DNA of 64,000 bases, from positions 14,187,614 through 14,251,613 of the forward strand of contig CM119266.1 of the NCBI GenBank assembly GCA_051294375.1. The letters run 5' to 3'. The number at the start of each line of letters is the position of its first letter. Position 1 is the stretch's first letter. The notes under the pieces were generated by a model that was not told the origin of the DNA, did not search any database, and worked only from the letters and a program-made list of their open reading frames with translations. The position numbers and the translations under genes were made by a program. The DNA is from Paraspadella gotoi (taxonomy: Eukaryota; Chaetognatha). This document shows, in pieces, positions 12,574-26,769 of the stretch.

Positions 12574-12722
12574 GTCCGCGTGCAGCGCGACGTGCGGACT
12601 CGCCACCCGCTTGCGCAAACGCACGTGCACGAATCCGCAACCCGCCTTCGGGGGACGTCATTGTCGCGGCGGAGATCTGGAGGAAGAAGTCTGCACGGAA
12701 GTGCCGGAAGTCTGCGTCCAAG
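12574..12722 (+). CDS. Sema5: Semaphorin-5 exon: thrombospondin type 1 repeat (5' end in gap)
   Basis: Reads SACSATCGLATRLRKRTC, then TNPQPAFGGRHCRGG, then DLEEEVCTEVPEVCVQ; donor GTGAGC follows 12722. CS.TCG...R.R.C.NP.P..GG..C.G...E...C is the thrombospondin repeat core. The WxxW part is inside the preceding gap. It follows the 10975 repeat in the correct order on the same strand. Confidence 0.88.
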
Positions 12723-15700
12723 GTGAGCGAGGAGGATGATGATGATGACGACGACGATAACGACGATTAACAATGACGAATGTGAATTCTTCGCGATTTA
12801 ATCGACTAGAGCGTTTGGTTTTTAAATTCTTCTCTTCAACATGAACGAGGATGATGAGGATGATGATGATGAGCGAGGGTAAGTGACGATCGTCGATCTG
12901 GGAGACAGGGAATACAGATGATCCGCTCCGAATCACGGTTGGGGCTTAGAATTCGCCGTCGGAGATGGAAAGGGGAGGAAAAAGAGAGAGAGANNNNNNN
13001 NNNNNNNNNNNNNNNNNNNNNNNNNNNNNNNNNNNNNNNNNNNNNNNNNNNNNNNNNNNNNNNNNNNNNNNNNNNNNNNNNNNNNNNNGAGAGAGAGAGA
13101 GAGTGGAAGAAAATAAGGGAGAGAGAAGAAAAGAGAAGGAAAGAATGAGAAAAATATAAGAAAAAAAAGAACCAAAGAAAGTAACCATCAAGCAAGTTTG
13201 TTATCAACATTTTTTTAACAATTAAGAATTAACGAAAAAACTCCAAAATAAAAAAACTTTCAATTTTAAGGAGTACCTTAATATTGTTATGTACCTTGTA
13301 AGACTAAGATATAATTAAATAACAGATACATTATAGATTTGCAGATTCGAAAACGAAAGTTTTTAGTATTTTTTACAACGATTTTTATTAAATTACTTAT
13401 TATTTTTATTATCGTTGTAAAAAATACTATTATTGAACAACGAAAAGAGAGAAAATTACACAATATTATAGATTTGATATTAAATATAAATTTTTAACCA
13501 CGCCTTGTCATACATTGTAAAAGCCGGCGGTTATGTTAAACTTTAAATCCGCTTTGGTCGACCTTGAAAAAAAAACTCGAGCCGCTAATGAGCGGCCATA
13601 ACCGCCGCCGTTCCCGCCGTCCAGGGACGGGGCGGTATTCTCGCGCCTCTCCAGCCTTAATCTCACTCCCTCCTCAGATGGAGGCTTCCTTCAGTGAAGG
13701 CTTCACAGCCCTTTACCCGTTACAACGGTTTCACTATTTACTCCTTTCAACCCCTTCATTATCTTGCTACACTCTCGGTATCAAACGAGATTCAAATTTG
13801 AACAAAAGGCGNNNNNNNNNNNNNNNNNNNNNNNNNNNNNNNNNNNNNNNNNNNNNNNNNNNNNNNNNNNNNNNNNNNNNNNNNNNNNNNNNNNNNNNNN
13901 NNNNNNNNNNNNNNNNNNNNNNNNNNNNNNNNNNNNNNNNNNNNNNNNNNNNNNNNNNNNNNNNNNNNNNNNNNNNNNNNNNNNNNNNNNNNNNNNNNNN
14001 NNNNNNNNNNNNNNNNNNNNNNNNNNNNNNNNNNNNNNNNNNNNNNNNNNNNNNNNNNNNNNNNNNNNNNNNNNNNNNNNNNNNNNNNNNNNNNNNNNNC
14101 CCCCCGCTCCGTTCAACTCCGTTTCATAGGGAAATTTTTTTTTAGTCCTCGAAAGAAAATGAGATTCGAGATGAACTTTAATCGCCCTCCGTCGATGCGA
14201 GTCGGCATTTTCCCTTTTTTACGGCTTGAGCCACGCCCACCGGCTGGATCTCACCCCGTCTTACTTACCGGAAAAATACTAATATTAAAGGAATCGTTGA
14301 ATTTTGTAGTATAAAGAAATCGTGAAACGATGATTTTTTTGAGAGTGCGAAACTTTATAATTGTTTGTCTCACTCGTCCTCCCTCTTTCCTTTTTTCCCT
14401 TATTTTCCCCCTCGCATCACTACGTCCCCTTCCTCTTCTCACGCTCCCTCTCTCTCCCCTCTCCCTCCTACCTCTCTCACTCCCTTCCCCCACCCATCCC
14501 TTTCCTTTTCCCCTTCCGAGGCCGAGTTTCCGTCGACGCATCTCCCGCCTAAATTTAATTGCAGCCTTTTAATGATGCCTTGTTAGCTCTAATGGAGTCC
14601 GCGGCGATGGTGGAGCCAAGGGTGGGTGGGGTGGTGGTTGAAGCGTTCGGGTGCGATGGGTGGCGGTGGAGGTGTCGTAAACGGCAGCGCCGACCGAACT
14701 GAAAGCCGAGAGATTTGTTTCGTTTGCTCTGAAAANNNNNNNNNNNNNNNNNNNNNNNNNNNNNNNNNNNNNNNNNNNNNNNNNNNNNNNNNNNNNNNNN
14801 NNNNNNNNNNNNNNNNNNNNNNNNNNNNNNNNNNNNNNNNNNNNNNNNNNNNNNNNNNNNNNNNNNNNNNNNNNNNNNNNNNNNNNNNNNNNNNNNNNNN
14901 NNNACAGAATTGGTAAAGAAAAAGGAGGATGACTATGGAATAAAGAAACTAATCTCGTTGTGAGAGCCAAGAGAGCGGAGAGCTCGATAATTGAAGAGAA
15001 GGCCAGCGGCTCACTGTTTCTCTCTTTCTCTCTCTCTCNNNNNNNNNNNNNNNNNNNNNNNNNNNNNNNNNNNNNNNNNNNNNNNNNNNNNNNNNNNNNN
15101 NNNNNNNNNNNNNNNNNNNNNNNNNNNNNNNNNNNNNNNNNNNNNNNNNNNNNNNNNNNNNNNNNNNNNNNNNNNNNNNNNNNNNNNNNNNNNNNNNNNN
15201 NNNNNNNNNNNNNNNNNNNNNNCAAAAACGAGTTAGACGGGGGGGAGGGGGAGAGGGAAACAGTCAACAAACAAATTACTTTTTCTTGTTCCTGTCAGCA
15301 GTTGATGCGAACGATGAAATTTCGATTGAAATGAGCTTCAGAGAACCGGAGGTCGGAACCTTTTTTATCTCAAGATAAAGAGTAAAAGCGACGGAGCGAG
15401 CGAGATGCAGAGAGATTTTCCTTGTTGAGAAATCGGAAAAAACCAATAAATGAGTTTGAATTTTCGTAATTTTAGGTCGGGAAATTTTAACATTTTTTTG
15501 AACAGAAAGGATCACAGTTGCAACGCCAAATGCAGTTCATGTCCTCATCGTTGTCGTCGTTGTATTTTTTCCGAGCTTCATTTCCGAAACTTCGGTACAC
15601 AAAAAATTTTTTTAAAAAAAGGGAGACAAATTCTTTGTACTTGAAATGATTCTCCGCGACATTTTGTCTCGACACGTTTCCTCGGTTGCTAATTGGATAA

Positions 15701-17423
15701 ACCCTCTCTCTCTCTCTCTATCTTTCTGTCTTTCTCTTTCTTTTTCTCTGTTTTTCCAACTTTCTTCCTTTTCTTTTCTCTTTTCTCTTCCTCGGTATCT
15801 GTCTTTCTCTCCAAACTTTTCCATCGCTTGAAACATGAACCAAATAATTGATTGCGACACTTCGTCCGCTTAGTCTCAATTAAGTAAAGTTTAAACTTTT
15901 TTTTCCTTCGAATTTTTTCCTTTCCTCTTTTCACATTTTATTTGTTAAAATTTAGAGAGAGAGAGAGAGNNNNNNNNNNNNNNNNNNNNNNNNNTCTCGT
16001 CCTCTCTCTCTCTCCTTCTCGCTCTGGCATCCTCGCTCCTCTCTCTCTCTACTCTTCGCCTTCTCTCTCTCTCTCTCTCTTCTCTATCTACTCTCTTCTC
16101 TCTAAATTAACAAAAAATGTGAAAAGATGGAAGGAAAAAATTCGTAAGGGATAAAAAAGTCTTAACTCGTGTACTTAATTAAGCAAAGCGACAAGGATGG
16201 AGTGCAATATCAAAGTTAATATTAGGATAATACACTGAATATCAAGAGCGATGGAAAAAGATTTTGGAGAAAGAAAGAAATCATTATTTTAAATCAAAAG
16301 TTCGTCCGGGTTCGTTTAAGCTTTTTCACTATTAATTTTTCCGCTTTTCCGCTCGCTCTGGGTGGGTTATCGGATTAAAAAATAGAGAATGAGAGAGAAA
16401 TTGAGAGAGAGAGGGAGAGAGAGAGAGAGAGAGAGGGATGCTGGGCACGCGAATATTTGAGGGCTTGAGCCTTTGAAACAATTTAAAAGAAGGAGCTTCC
16501 TAAGTGGCTGAAACCTCGAAACTTCAACTAACCCCAACATGGCGACCTTTGCACATAGTTTCTTTACATGAAAACCATTTTTTATATTTTCTAACTTAAA
16601 AGTTGTCTTCAAAAATAGAGATGACTTTCGTCACGTGCCCATCTGAGGAATTTCCGCTCCTTCGTCAGTCGCTTCATTTATGAAAGATTCATCCTTTAAT
16701 TTCCTTTTTTTTGTTGTCCAATTTTTTTCTTTTTTTTTTCGTCACGCCACTCCTTTGTCGCATCGTCGGCAGTGACTCGTCTTCGTCCTCGTCGTCGTCG
16801 TTTTCATCGTCGTCGTCGTCGTCGTCGTCTTGCCATCTTGACAATTTTTCTCTCCTTTCTTGCGCAGGATTTCTTCTTTGCCTCTTTGTTCGTTTTCTTT
16901 TAATTCTCCCAGTCATAATTAAACAGTTTCTGTAGAAAATCTTTTAATATTTTCTATGCCAGCGCGAAATCGAACGTTTGAAGTTTGAAATTTCGCCCGA
17001 AACGAATTGCTTAACATGAGTTCATGAGAGAAAAGTCACTTTGTATATTTAATCATTTATTTAAGGAAAATTCCCCAGAAACTCGTAAAGACAGAGTTTC
17101 CTCCGGGCGAAACACATTCAATGAGTTTTAAAACGAAACTAACATCATATCAAAAATCTCTCTCGGAATACGAGTGGCCTATGAAAAATATGAGGGACCG
17201 AAAAACAGACCTTAGAATTGGCCAAACGACCTTAAAAAGAGAGGCAAGGCGTGACATCTATATCAGTTTCTTCGTTTTTCTTTCCTCTCTCTCGGCCGAC
17301 GTCTTGAGAGGCGGATAAAGAAACAACGAATTAAGTGACATAATCTGTTACTCTCTTGGTCTTTATTTACATTTTTTATTTATGTATCTACATATAATAT
17401 TATACATATATAATTTTATATAT

Positions 17424-17539
<116 letters not shown>

Positions 17540-18432
17540 CATCCTTTAAATCCAGTTACTCATTTGTTAGTCATGTTGTACAAGAGCTAAGCTACTCTAT
17601 TAACATTTTTTTCTCTCTCTCTCCATCTCTTCTTTCTTGTCTCTCTCTCTCTCTCGCTTCTTTTGCTTACCATTTAAATCCAGTTCCCCAGAGTTCGCTT
17701 TAAGAAATCGCAAGATTCCAGATTATGAATAAGAATTTAGATTTTTTTTCTAGAGAATTCTTTCTCCCCGCAACCCTTCGACACCCCGTCCTCCTCCCGA
17801 CACGCCCCCCTTCCTTTCCCTAAGTCCGAGATTCGTCTTTGAATTTTTCATCTCGTCTTTGATGTCCAGATTTCCCTTTTTTTTCGCGTTGCGCGTCTCT
17901 CGTCTCCCGTTTGACTTGGCGATCCTGGCGCAACTGGTAGAGAGCGGTAGGGAGCGATGGATGTCGCTACTGGTGGCGCGCAACAGGTGGCGCTCGCTAC
18001 GGCGTCGAGCGAGAGATGGCGCGTCGGGCAACGGAAGAAATTGTCTTTTTCCTTCTTTCTTTTCCTCTTTACTATTGATACTTATTTTTATATTCTTTTT
18101 GGTTCATATCGTTTATAATAGAGAAGGAAACGAAAAAGCATGAAAGAAACAAGCGAGCTAAAAAGAAAGCGAGAGGCTCGGAACTAGTCTCCCAGGCTTA
18201 ATACGTCGAGGGAAATAGAAAGTAAAAATTGAAGCAAAAAAAGAGAAACTTTTTAGTATCTCTTTAACCTTTCTTTTAATTAAATCAGAAGCGAATAAAA
18301 CTTTCAAAAAAACCCCAAACAATAAAGATTCGGCTTACTTTAATTAAAGGGAGGAAGCAATAAAGTTAAAAGTTATAAAACAAAAGTCAACAGGCCAGAC
18401 AAATTCATAGGTCGGAAAAAAGGCGACAAGTT

Positions 18433-18558
<126 letters not shown>

Positions 18559-19159
18559 AAAAGAGTGAGAGAGAGAACTGTCAGAAAAACCCTCGAGTTT
18601 TTGGAAGAAGAGAGAAAAGTATTATGAGATAAAAAAGTACAAAAATAGTAAAGAAAAAAGAAAAGAAAGAGAAAAAAAAAGTTTTTTTCCCCTCGAATAA
18701 TCCTCAATCTTCGTCGGACGCAGAAGCTTGAAAGGAGCGCAGCGTGATTTGACGGCAGATGTCGCGGATGGAGAGAGAGAGAAAGAGAGAAAGAGAGAAA
18801 GAGAGAAAGAGAGAGAGAGAGAGAGAGGAGAAAGGGAAAAGTGAACAAAGGGACGAATATCAATGAGAGAAAATCCGAACCTGGGGAATTGGAAATGTAT
18901 TTATTTGAAGGAACGGAAGAAGATTTTTTCTTTCCTTTCTCTTCTCGTTTTTTTTTCTCTCTCTCTATTTATAACTCTCGTTCTATTTTCTTCNNNNNNN
19001 NNNNNNNNNNNNNNNNNNGTCCTTCTCTCTCTTTTTTTTTTTTTTTTTTGTACCTGTCTGGCCAGTTTATCTACTTATCAAAGCCTCGGCGTGGGAGACT
19101 GACGGAGAGAGAGGAGAGAGAGCGAGAGAGAGAGAGAGGAGAGAGAGGAGAGAGGAGAG

Positions 19160-19203
<44 letters not shown>

Positions 19204-19460
19204 GAGAAGAACGGAGGTATGCGTGTACACGACGTTCTGTCTCTTCCCAATACTTCTTGTCTATATCTTTATATTGAAAATCTTATTTATTCTCTCTCTT
19301 TGTTTTTAGAGAGAGAGAGAGAGAGAGAGAGAGACGCGAAACGGGTATTGCGTGTACCACGAACGCGTCTTCCAATACTTCTTGCGAGATTTTCTTTAAT
19401 GAAAATTCTATTTCTCATTTTCCTAACCCGAAACCCCTTTTTTCCTCGCCCTGTCAACAG

Positions 19461-19611
19461 ATTCCTCTTCCTCTTCCGCCTCCCACTGGGCGCCGTGGGG
19501 AAAGTGGCGAGAGTGCAGCCGCAACTGCGGCGGCGGCTTCCACAAGCGGCAGCGCCTCTGCAGCCAAGACGCGCGCGGTACGCCGTGCGTCGGATCCGAC
19601 GTCGAGTTCAA
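19461..19611 (+). CDS. Sema5: Semaphorin-5 exon: thrombospondin type 1 repeat
   Basis: Acceptor CAACAG before 19461 and donor GTGAGT after 19611. Reads SSSSSASHWAPWGKWRECS, then RNCGGGFHKRQRLCSQDA, then RGTPCVGSDVEFK. It has W..W..W..CS.NCGGG...R.R.C. The exon ends in phase 2 (AA|), and the next exon begins with A to complete Lys, so 19461 and 20802 are adjacent exons of one transcript. Confidence 0.9.
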
Positions 19612-20801
19612 GTGAGTGGGATGGGGTGGGCGTGGGAGTTGGGAGGGGAATGCGGTTGTGTGAGCCGTGATGTAGTGATGGTTAAGTGAGGCGAGTGCTG
19701 GAGATTTATTCGGATGTAAGAATCTGGAGTTGGAACAAAATGTCGGAAAAGACGAACGCTCAAATAGCGAAAGAATGGATTAAATCCCAAAAAAAAGTCT
19801 CACGAGTACATCGGCCATTTTCATTGACACCACCGTCACTGCCGCCTCCATCTCTGCCACTCCCAACGACGTTACCGCTTCTGCCAGCTCGGTTGCCACT
19901 TCTGCCGCCGCCGAACCTCTACCGCCTCTATCGTCATTCCGGCCACCGCCACTCCCAACGCCGCCTCTCCTCCTAACCTCCCGCCTCCACAGCTTTTTCT
20001 ACCACCGCCGCCCCCTCTCGATTTTCCCGCCGCCATTACACATCCGGGTCTTCCGAATGAAAAAGGATTCCGGCGTTCTTTCTTCTTTTTCTCTCTAATT
20101 GGTCGTTCGTCTCCGCGCAATTGACTTTCGCGTTACGGGCGAGACCGACGCGGCTTGTAAATATTAAGGAAATTCATAAGGAAATTACTGTAATCCACGG
20201 GGAAATATTTTTTTTTTAAAAGAATTGATTTATGGTACGTGCGACGTTAATTAATCAAAAGGGGGGTGGAGCTTTTTGCTCTTAGCTTCCGGGGGCGACG
20301 TCGTCCGTCGTTCGATTGTATCTATTTATCTATTTATTTATTTACTCATTCATGATTATTCATTTAATTTGTCTTCTTTTTTTTTCTTATCTTTTTTCTT
20401 CCTTTCTGCCTTGGCTTTTGTTGCCAACCGAAGTAATTTCTTCCCTTTTTCCTTTCTCATTTTTTTTCCCCTTTTGGGCCTATTATATTGTTCTCTCTTC
20501 TTATCACTTGGAGTGTCTCCTTNNNNNNNNNNCTCTTCCTAAACCCTTGTTAATTTTCTTCATTCCCTGAAGACATTTTTCTCCATCCTTGTAATTTCTT
20601 GGGTTTCCTTTTTTTCGCGATCTTTATTTTTCTTTTTCTCTCTCATCTTATTCTTTTATCTTGTTCTATCCAATCCTGAGCGCAGATATAAATATATAAT
20701 ATTGGAATAGTTATAGCGTCGAAATGAAAGATATTTCGCCCTGAACGTTAAATTTCAATGTAATATCAAAACTAACAAATTTCTTCTTCACCCACTCGCA
20801 G

Positions 20802-20976
20802 AGAATGTAACATTGCGCCGTGCGAAGAAGTGCGAAAGAGTTCCGGATGGACGTCGTGGATCCGGACGATGAACGTCACTTCCGGCGGCGGTTTCGTAGA
20901 GCAGCGCTACCGGATGAGCTGCCGCGCCCAAGTTCCTTACCCTTCAATGCTCAAAGTCGGACCTACTAAGCGACAG
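20802..20976 (+). CDS. Sema5: Semaphorin-5 exon: thrombospondin repeat of the divergent class 5 type
   Basis: Acceptor CTCGCAG before 20802. Reads ECNIAPCEEVRKSSGWTS, then WIRTMNVTSGGGFVEQRY, then RMSCRAQVPYPSMLKVG. It matches the vertebrate class 5 block CN..PC.E..KS..WT.W...N.T..GG...R.RF.CKA..P.P..L.LG, in which the central CS..CG is replaced by an N-glycosylation site (NVTSGGG). The donor is either CAG|GTTGGT at 20977 or GTAGGA a few bases later. On the plus strand the next expected exon is missing; it exists only on the minus strand at 29903-30036. Confidence 0.88.
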
Positions 20977-21365
20977 GTTGGTAGGACGGTTTATATGTAG
21001 TCAAACGAATTTAATCAATAAACATTAAACATACATACGTAATCGTCACTCGGTTGGCGGATGCGAGAAATAAGATCAAAGAGAAAAGCGCAAGCTTTCG
21101 AAAAACGTCAATTACAATAATATCGATTCTCTTAATTAATTTAGTATTATAATTTTATTTACCGGTAAAAGGAAATCGATGTTTCCACAATTCACTCTAT
21201 TTTTACAAAGGATTTAAGATTCTAAATCACCTTTCGTTTCCAATAAAAAAAAAAGACGGACTTTGTATTCTACCGAGCGTTCGTCACGAACAACCAATAA
21301 AACTCTCTCTCCCCTTTCGCCCTTTTTCCCCTTTTGCCCTNNNNNNNNNNNNNNNNNNNNNNNNN
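20977..21365. other. Intron end and 25-N gap
   Basis: Intronic, A/T-rich. The N run 21341-21365 marks the start of the inverted copy A. Nothing else seen. Confidence 0.6.
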
Positions 21366-21430
21366 TACAAATGTATTTATAATAATGAAGATACGTAAAA
21401 TAGAAAATTTTATTCAAATTTTTAAGTTAC

Positions 21431-23314
21431 GGGATTATCAGAAAAGTTTCGATTCCGTCAAATTCCATCAAAACATCCGTTCAACTGATTTGTCAGGTTT
21501 GTCAATGGCCTGCCTCCGACGCTTTTTCTGGTCCTTTGACATAAGAGGTGTCGGCAGAGACGCGACATTGAGCACCTAAAATCCACGCGCGCATCCATAG
21601 GGCAAACTCGAAAAGTAGGTCAGTTGGAAGAATCAGATCTAGAGTTTTATTAAATTTATAAATTCACAATATCTATGAAGGTTTCAATAAAATAATATGG
21701 TCAAAGGTAAAACTCTTGCCTCTTCCCGCATTCTCGTATATGTCTTGGAACTTTCGAGACCATCCTCGAGCCTCTGCACCTCCTTGCGCACGGAATGCAG
21801 GCAACTTGAAGTTGCTATCGTTGAGTTTTAAAGAACTTGAAGAAGTTTTCGCTGATCGAGCGGAGACGTTCCTCGGGTTTTACGGCTAGAGCCAGATGGC
21901 CTCGACGTCCCGGCGAAGGTCGTCGCCTGTTGAGGACTCGACAGAAGATAACGGACTCAGTCCCAATTCGAGAGGGCCTGTCACGCGAATTTGCTCTGAC
22001 ATTTGGTTAACATTAAAGCTAACATTAACATTAAAGATGCTAATTAAAGTGGTCATGACGCCATCACCTCAAACCTCACCATCTTTAAAATTTGCCTTCC
22101 AGTCCACGTGATGCGGTCGTCGTCCATGTGTAGTGTGACGCAGACGCCGAGGATGTGAAAAATGGAAAATCCCTCTGCGTATTGGTTACGGAGTCGATGA
22201 CGTTTGAGATGCCGGCGATCGGCCTTACCACGATCAGAAGGAGCGAGAGCCGGTTTTCTGAATGTTTAAATTCAATACATAATATTTCTACAATATAAAT
22301 TTCACAATACAATTCACAATACACTTAGAAGAGAAGAAGCCAGGTATTTAGGGTGTGCATAAACAAGACTGAGAGAGTCTTGATTTACAGCTTGCAGGGA
22401 CCTGCTATGACAATGTCATTATCTTGTAAGAGTGATGGAAGGCCTTAACCACCGAAGCCTGTCCAAAGTCAGGGGCAAGATAGCTTATTTATATAATGAA
22501 TGGATAATTTTTATATTGGTTGTACCAATTTCATATAAATAAGATAACTAAAGACTTCTTGCCTAAATATCAAAACAAGGCCAGAATTTTCGGATTTTGC
22601 AGAAGGAAGTCGTTACTGATCATATTGGTTCATCGTTCTAGTATTAACAGTCACTAACATGCAATCTCTCCTAAATCGAACCGTTGAAAGCTTGCGCGAT
22701 CCAAATGTTGTGTGTGAACTTGTCCTCACAGCGGTTAGTTCCGGGAGTGTCGCAATCTCCAACATTCATCGGCGGTTCGGAAATGTCCGAGTTTGTGGTG
22801 AAACTACGACTCTGATCGGACTTGAGACAAGGCACGTTCGTTAAATTCTCTGTTAGCGTCGATTTTCCAGCGCGTACGTCACCGACGAGGACCACGTATC
22901 GAGAGCCTGATACCAAAAAAACAATAGGAACGGCTTTGCGTAAATAAGTCATACGAAAATCATGAAAAAACTCATTAACTTTACGGAGGTTCGGGGATGC
23001 CCTATAGGCCCTATAGTATAGCCCACGTCAATATTAATTATTTAAAGTAGCTAAAATTGCAAAACATAGTCCTAAAACCAGAACCATTCGTATTTGACTG
23101 CTACTCCCATCCGTACCAATGAGGAACAAGTTTAATTGAAAAACTAATCAACGACTCAATTTGGAAATATTCGATAAATTAATAGTTTGAACTATGGAGA
23201 TATATATACCAAAAATATTACTTTACCTATTGTCTTATTATATTAGCTTAGAATAAAGAATCACGTACCAGTTTCGCTGAAAGTTGGTCGGCAGGTGGGC
23301 CATTTAGAAAACAT
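21431..23314 (-). pseudogene. Copy A of the GTPase/zinc-cluster gene (frameshifted)
   Basis: Minus-strand exons at 23314-23269, 22906-22682, 22257-22080, 21977 to about 21720, and 21638-21431 match the five exons of the plus copy at 41701-43607. GDVRAGKST and CDTPGT are both readable. Between them the frame changes (SDISEPPMNVGD where copy C reads SDIFRTADGMLEI), and exon lengths are off by -4 and +3. The exon 2 end reads AACG|GT instead of AACAG|GT. This is either an error-laden copy of the same locus or a decayed duplicate. Confidence 0.6.
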
Positions 23315-25851
23315 TTTACTTTTTCATAAAATATTCCCAAAAATCAGAATAAATCAGGAGATTATATCCTTTCTGAGCTGAAAACTGGAAAGAACCAGCG
23401 CTGAACTGGAGCTGCTGAATGAAGAAGACATTTCTGAGAATTTTCGAAATCCGGAGCCGTGTGTGACGTCACGAGCGAGAGCGAGAGAGAGACAAAAGAG
23501 TTGTTCCGTTCTTGTTCTACTAGACTCGATTTCAAAACAATGTGGTTGCACCACTATACATTTTTTTCTCTCTGCTTTATTATATTTAACCTCTAATGGT
23601 TGTCAGTTGCTTTAATTAGAACAATAAAAGAATAGCGTTTAGCTTTAGGCATTGTTTTTGACCATTTTTCGACTATTTTTTTTTTTTAATGAAAATTAGC
23701 AAAATTCTTATATATTTTCTGGCTAAAAATTTTTAAATCGAAAATAAACATTTAAAGTTTCTCACATTTAATATTTCTATTAGAATCTTATCAAATAATT
23801 TACAGTTGTTTAAATAAAAAGAAAACATGAGTAAGCATTAAGGTACAATAAAAACAAGTAGATTTCTATTACGAAATAGACGAAACAAAACATTGTCAAT
23901 AATTTATAATTTATCGTCAATGGTGATTCTTCTCGGCTAGACAGAATGAAAGGCGATTATTTTTATAGTTTACGCTATAACAATAATGTTCGAGGCCAAG
24001 AGTTTTTCTGTTTCAAAGATTTAATAATGTTAACCAACGATATTATGTAGCTTTTTAAAAGTTTCGATACTCATAATCATTTTTTAAAATCAAGTTTCAC
24101 TCTTGAATATCCTCGATATCCGACGCGTAATACATTAGGCAAGAAGAATTTCAAAATTTTTTTCAAGAATACAGTTTGTTAGCTAATTGAGCGATCACAG
24201 AATAGTTGGGGGAAATTTAGGAACACGCATTAGTTTATATGTACATTTTAAGACATGAAAACTGGATGAGGGATGAAAACAAAGGTTGAACGAAAAAAGT
24301 TTTCTTTTGTTAAACATGAGCCTCGAATAAAGGCTGTTAATTATTGAGAGTCGGAAAGCGGCGTTTCAAATAAAACGTTAATTTAAGATTGGTAATTAAT
24401 CATTTGATGTTATGATAATGATTGTTTAAATGTTTATGTTTAGTTTTAGTTCGAAACCCGGTTGATATTTTTTTTACAGTGCATTCGCCGCTCAACGAAA
24501 AACAAAAGATAAAGATTTGGATATAAGATCATAATGACACGAGAAGGAAGAAGGATCGCTGTGAAACGAAAATACTAAATTTCAACGAATTATGGATAAT
24601 GGGATAAGGAAAAAAGGATGACAAGCTATTCTTATTCGGATATTTCTAGAACCCGCCTGGCTTCAAATAATGCCCCCTGAAAAAGTGAACCAGCACTCGA
24701 GAGAGATAGTATCCTCCGGCCAGAAAAAAGTAAAACAGAAAAACGCGCGATCCAAAATTTAAAAAAAGCGCGCTTGCACTTCCCTGCGAACGTATCAGCG
24801 ATTGCGCGCGTAGAAATGCACGGGTCTCGACTCGGGAGGAAAGGTCGGCGCGCGCGAAAAGAATAAAGAGAAAACATAAACCGGAATAAACTTCTTTGCA
24901 CGCTGGCACGCTAGCAACAAGGCCTCCACGGAGCGTCTGTATCTCTTTCCATTTGGCCGAAATGTAAATGAACAAAATTTGGGAGTGATTTTTTTCGTAA
25001 TCTCGATTTTGTCTCGAATAAAATGAAAGGGAAAGGGAAAGGGAGATGGGGGGGAGAGGGGGGAAGAGAAAGAATTGACGAGCGTCTCTCGTAGTTGCCC
25101 ATGACGAAGAAATCTCGCGCTACGTCGAATCGATGTCCTATGAGATGGTCTTTTGTTTAATTTTTTTTTGTCTTCGATCGCGTTTACAACGACTTCTCGA
25201 TCTCGGGGAACGGAACGCCAAAAAAGGCGGGGATTTTTTTTTTTTTTTGGGTAGATGTCTCATTTCTTCCTCAAAGCAGACACGCGAGGCTGAATATCCG
25301 TCGCTCGCACACATGTGCCACACGGCGCTATTCTGTATGAGAATACGTTCAACTTTTGGAGTGACATCGTAGCCCTTGGCTCTCAATTCGAGAAACTCGA
25401 TTGTCGAATGTTTGGTTTTATGGTTTTTATTTTTTGGTCTACGCCTGTCGTAGCGGAGGTTGCGAAGGAAAGGTAAGGAGAGCGGGTAAGAGAGGGAGGG
25501 GGAGTAAAATAATTTAAGTACTCTTGATCACTGTTTCGATTTAGTGAATTTCTTTTTAAATTTTATATCCTATCAGAATGTTGAGTAACGGGATGGGGTG
25601 AGGGAGAAGGGAACAAAAATGAAGTGACGGAGGAAAGTAAGAAAAAGATAACACATTTTGGCTTTTGAGAGAAGTTGACCGACGGATTTTCAATCTTTTG
25701 TTTTTTTTTTTTTCGGTCCGGCCGATCGAGGATCCGAGAGGGCGCGTCGACGGGACGTAGCCCCCTATGGGTCTGGGTCTTTGAAGGATATACCAGGGGA
25801 CTGGAGGAAAGTGGGGGGTCACTGGGCTCCGCCGAACTGTTGAGGCGAGGG
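23315..25851 (-). other. Copy A of the spacer between GTPase and semaphorin genes
   Basis: A/T-rich at 23540-24480, then mixed. It corresponds to 39153-41700 in copy C. The only long frames here are also found in the other copies and carry no recognisable domain; the part near 25854 would be the semaphorin 3' UTR. Confidence 0.5.
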
Positions 25852-26572
25852 CTACAAATCGTCGTAGTTGAGGTTCGTCCTCATGTTGTCTGCGTTGAGT
25901 TGCTGCATCAACGAGTTTCTCTTCTTGACGTCCGCTTTCCGTCAGCGTCCAGTCTCCGCTTGACATGCTCCCGTTCCTGTTGAGCGTTCCGTTCCGGTTG
26001 ATGGTGGCGCAGTTGACGCTTCCGTTTCGCGTCGACGACTTTTCCGATCCATTTCTAGACGGTAGCGTGGAGAAATTTCTTGCCATGGTCGCGTTCGAGT
26101 TGAGCGGCGACGTCGACGACGAGATTGTTTCGTCGACGCGGGACGACGTGATTGGCGACGCCGCCGCCCGCCGATGTTGAGGTTCGACGGGGCGTGGTGA
26201 TGGTTGGCGAGTGTGATTGGCCGTCGCTGCGCTCACGTAGTGGCTCCCGGCGTTTCGAAGAGCCGCCGCCGCCGCCGGCGTTCACGCTGGTGTGAAAGGA
26301 GTTTTTGTGAATGTTGGGAGTGGAGGGGGCGAAGGGAAGAGGGTGGCCACGTAAGAGATTAGACGCTTTGGAGTTGTTGTTGTGGTGCAGGGCGCCGGCT
26401 TGAGTCTGTTGGCGCCGCAGCTGCGTCTGGCAGCAGAGGAAGGACACCGACGCAGGTGACGCCGCCGAGGGCGAATCCCGCGATCGCCGCTAGGACGAGA
26501 TGAAGCGCCGAGAATCCCGGCGCCGGGCGCGGGTTCGGAGGAGACGTGGCTCGGGTCCGTGTACCGGATCAT
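25852..26572 (-). pseudogene. Sema5: Copy A, Semaphorin-5 last exon (membrane helix and cytoplasmic tail)
   Basis: Minus-strand counterpart of 38434-39152. Acceptor CCACAG before 26572; stop codon at 25854-25852. It is 721 bases against 719 in copy C, and the tail (NRNGTLNRNGSMS...) is reached only after frame changes. The membrane segment GFALGGVTC lies in a shifted frame. Read as a redundant, error-containing copy. Confidence 0.7.
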
Positions 26573-26592
26573 CTGTGGTGGGAGGGTATACA

Positions 26593-26700
26593 TCTTTTAG
26601 GAAATGAATGAATGAATCATTGAAGTATGAATGAATGAATGAATGAATGAAATGAATGAAAGGGTGAATGAGAGAATAAATAAATAAATACTACATAAAT
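26593..26700. repeat. (AATG)n and (AATA)n microsatellite
   Basis: Tetranucleotide repeats in the short intron before the last semaphorin exon. Also found at 32946-33065 and, inverted, at 38290-38405. Repeat lengths differ between copies. Confidence 0.9.
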
Positions 26701-26769
26701 AATACATAAATAAAATAAAAGTGTTTATTTGATAGCCTTTTTCAAAAAAAAAAAACCACAACTCCTTAC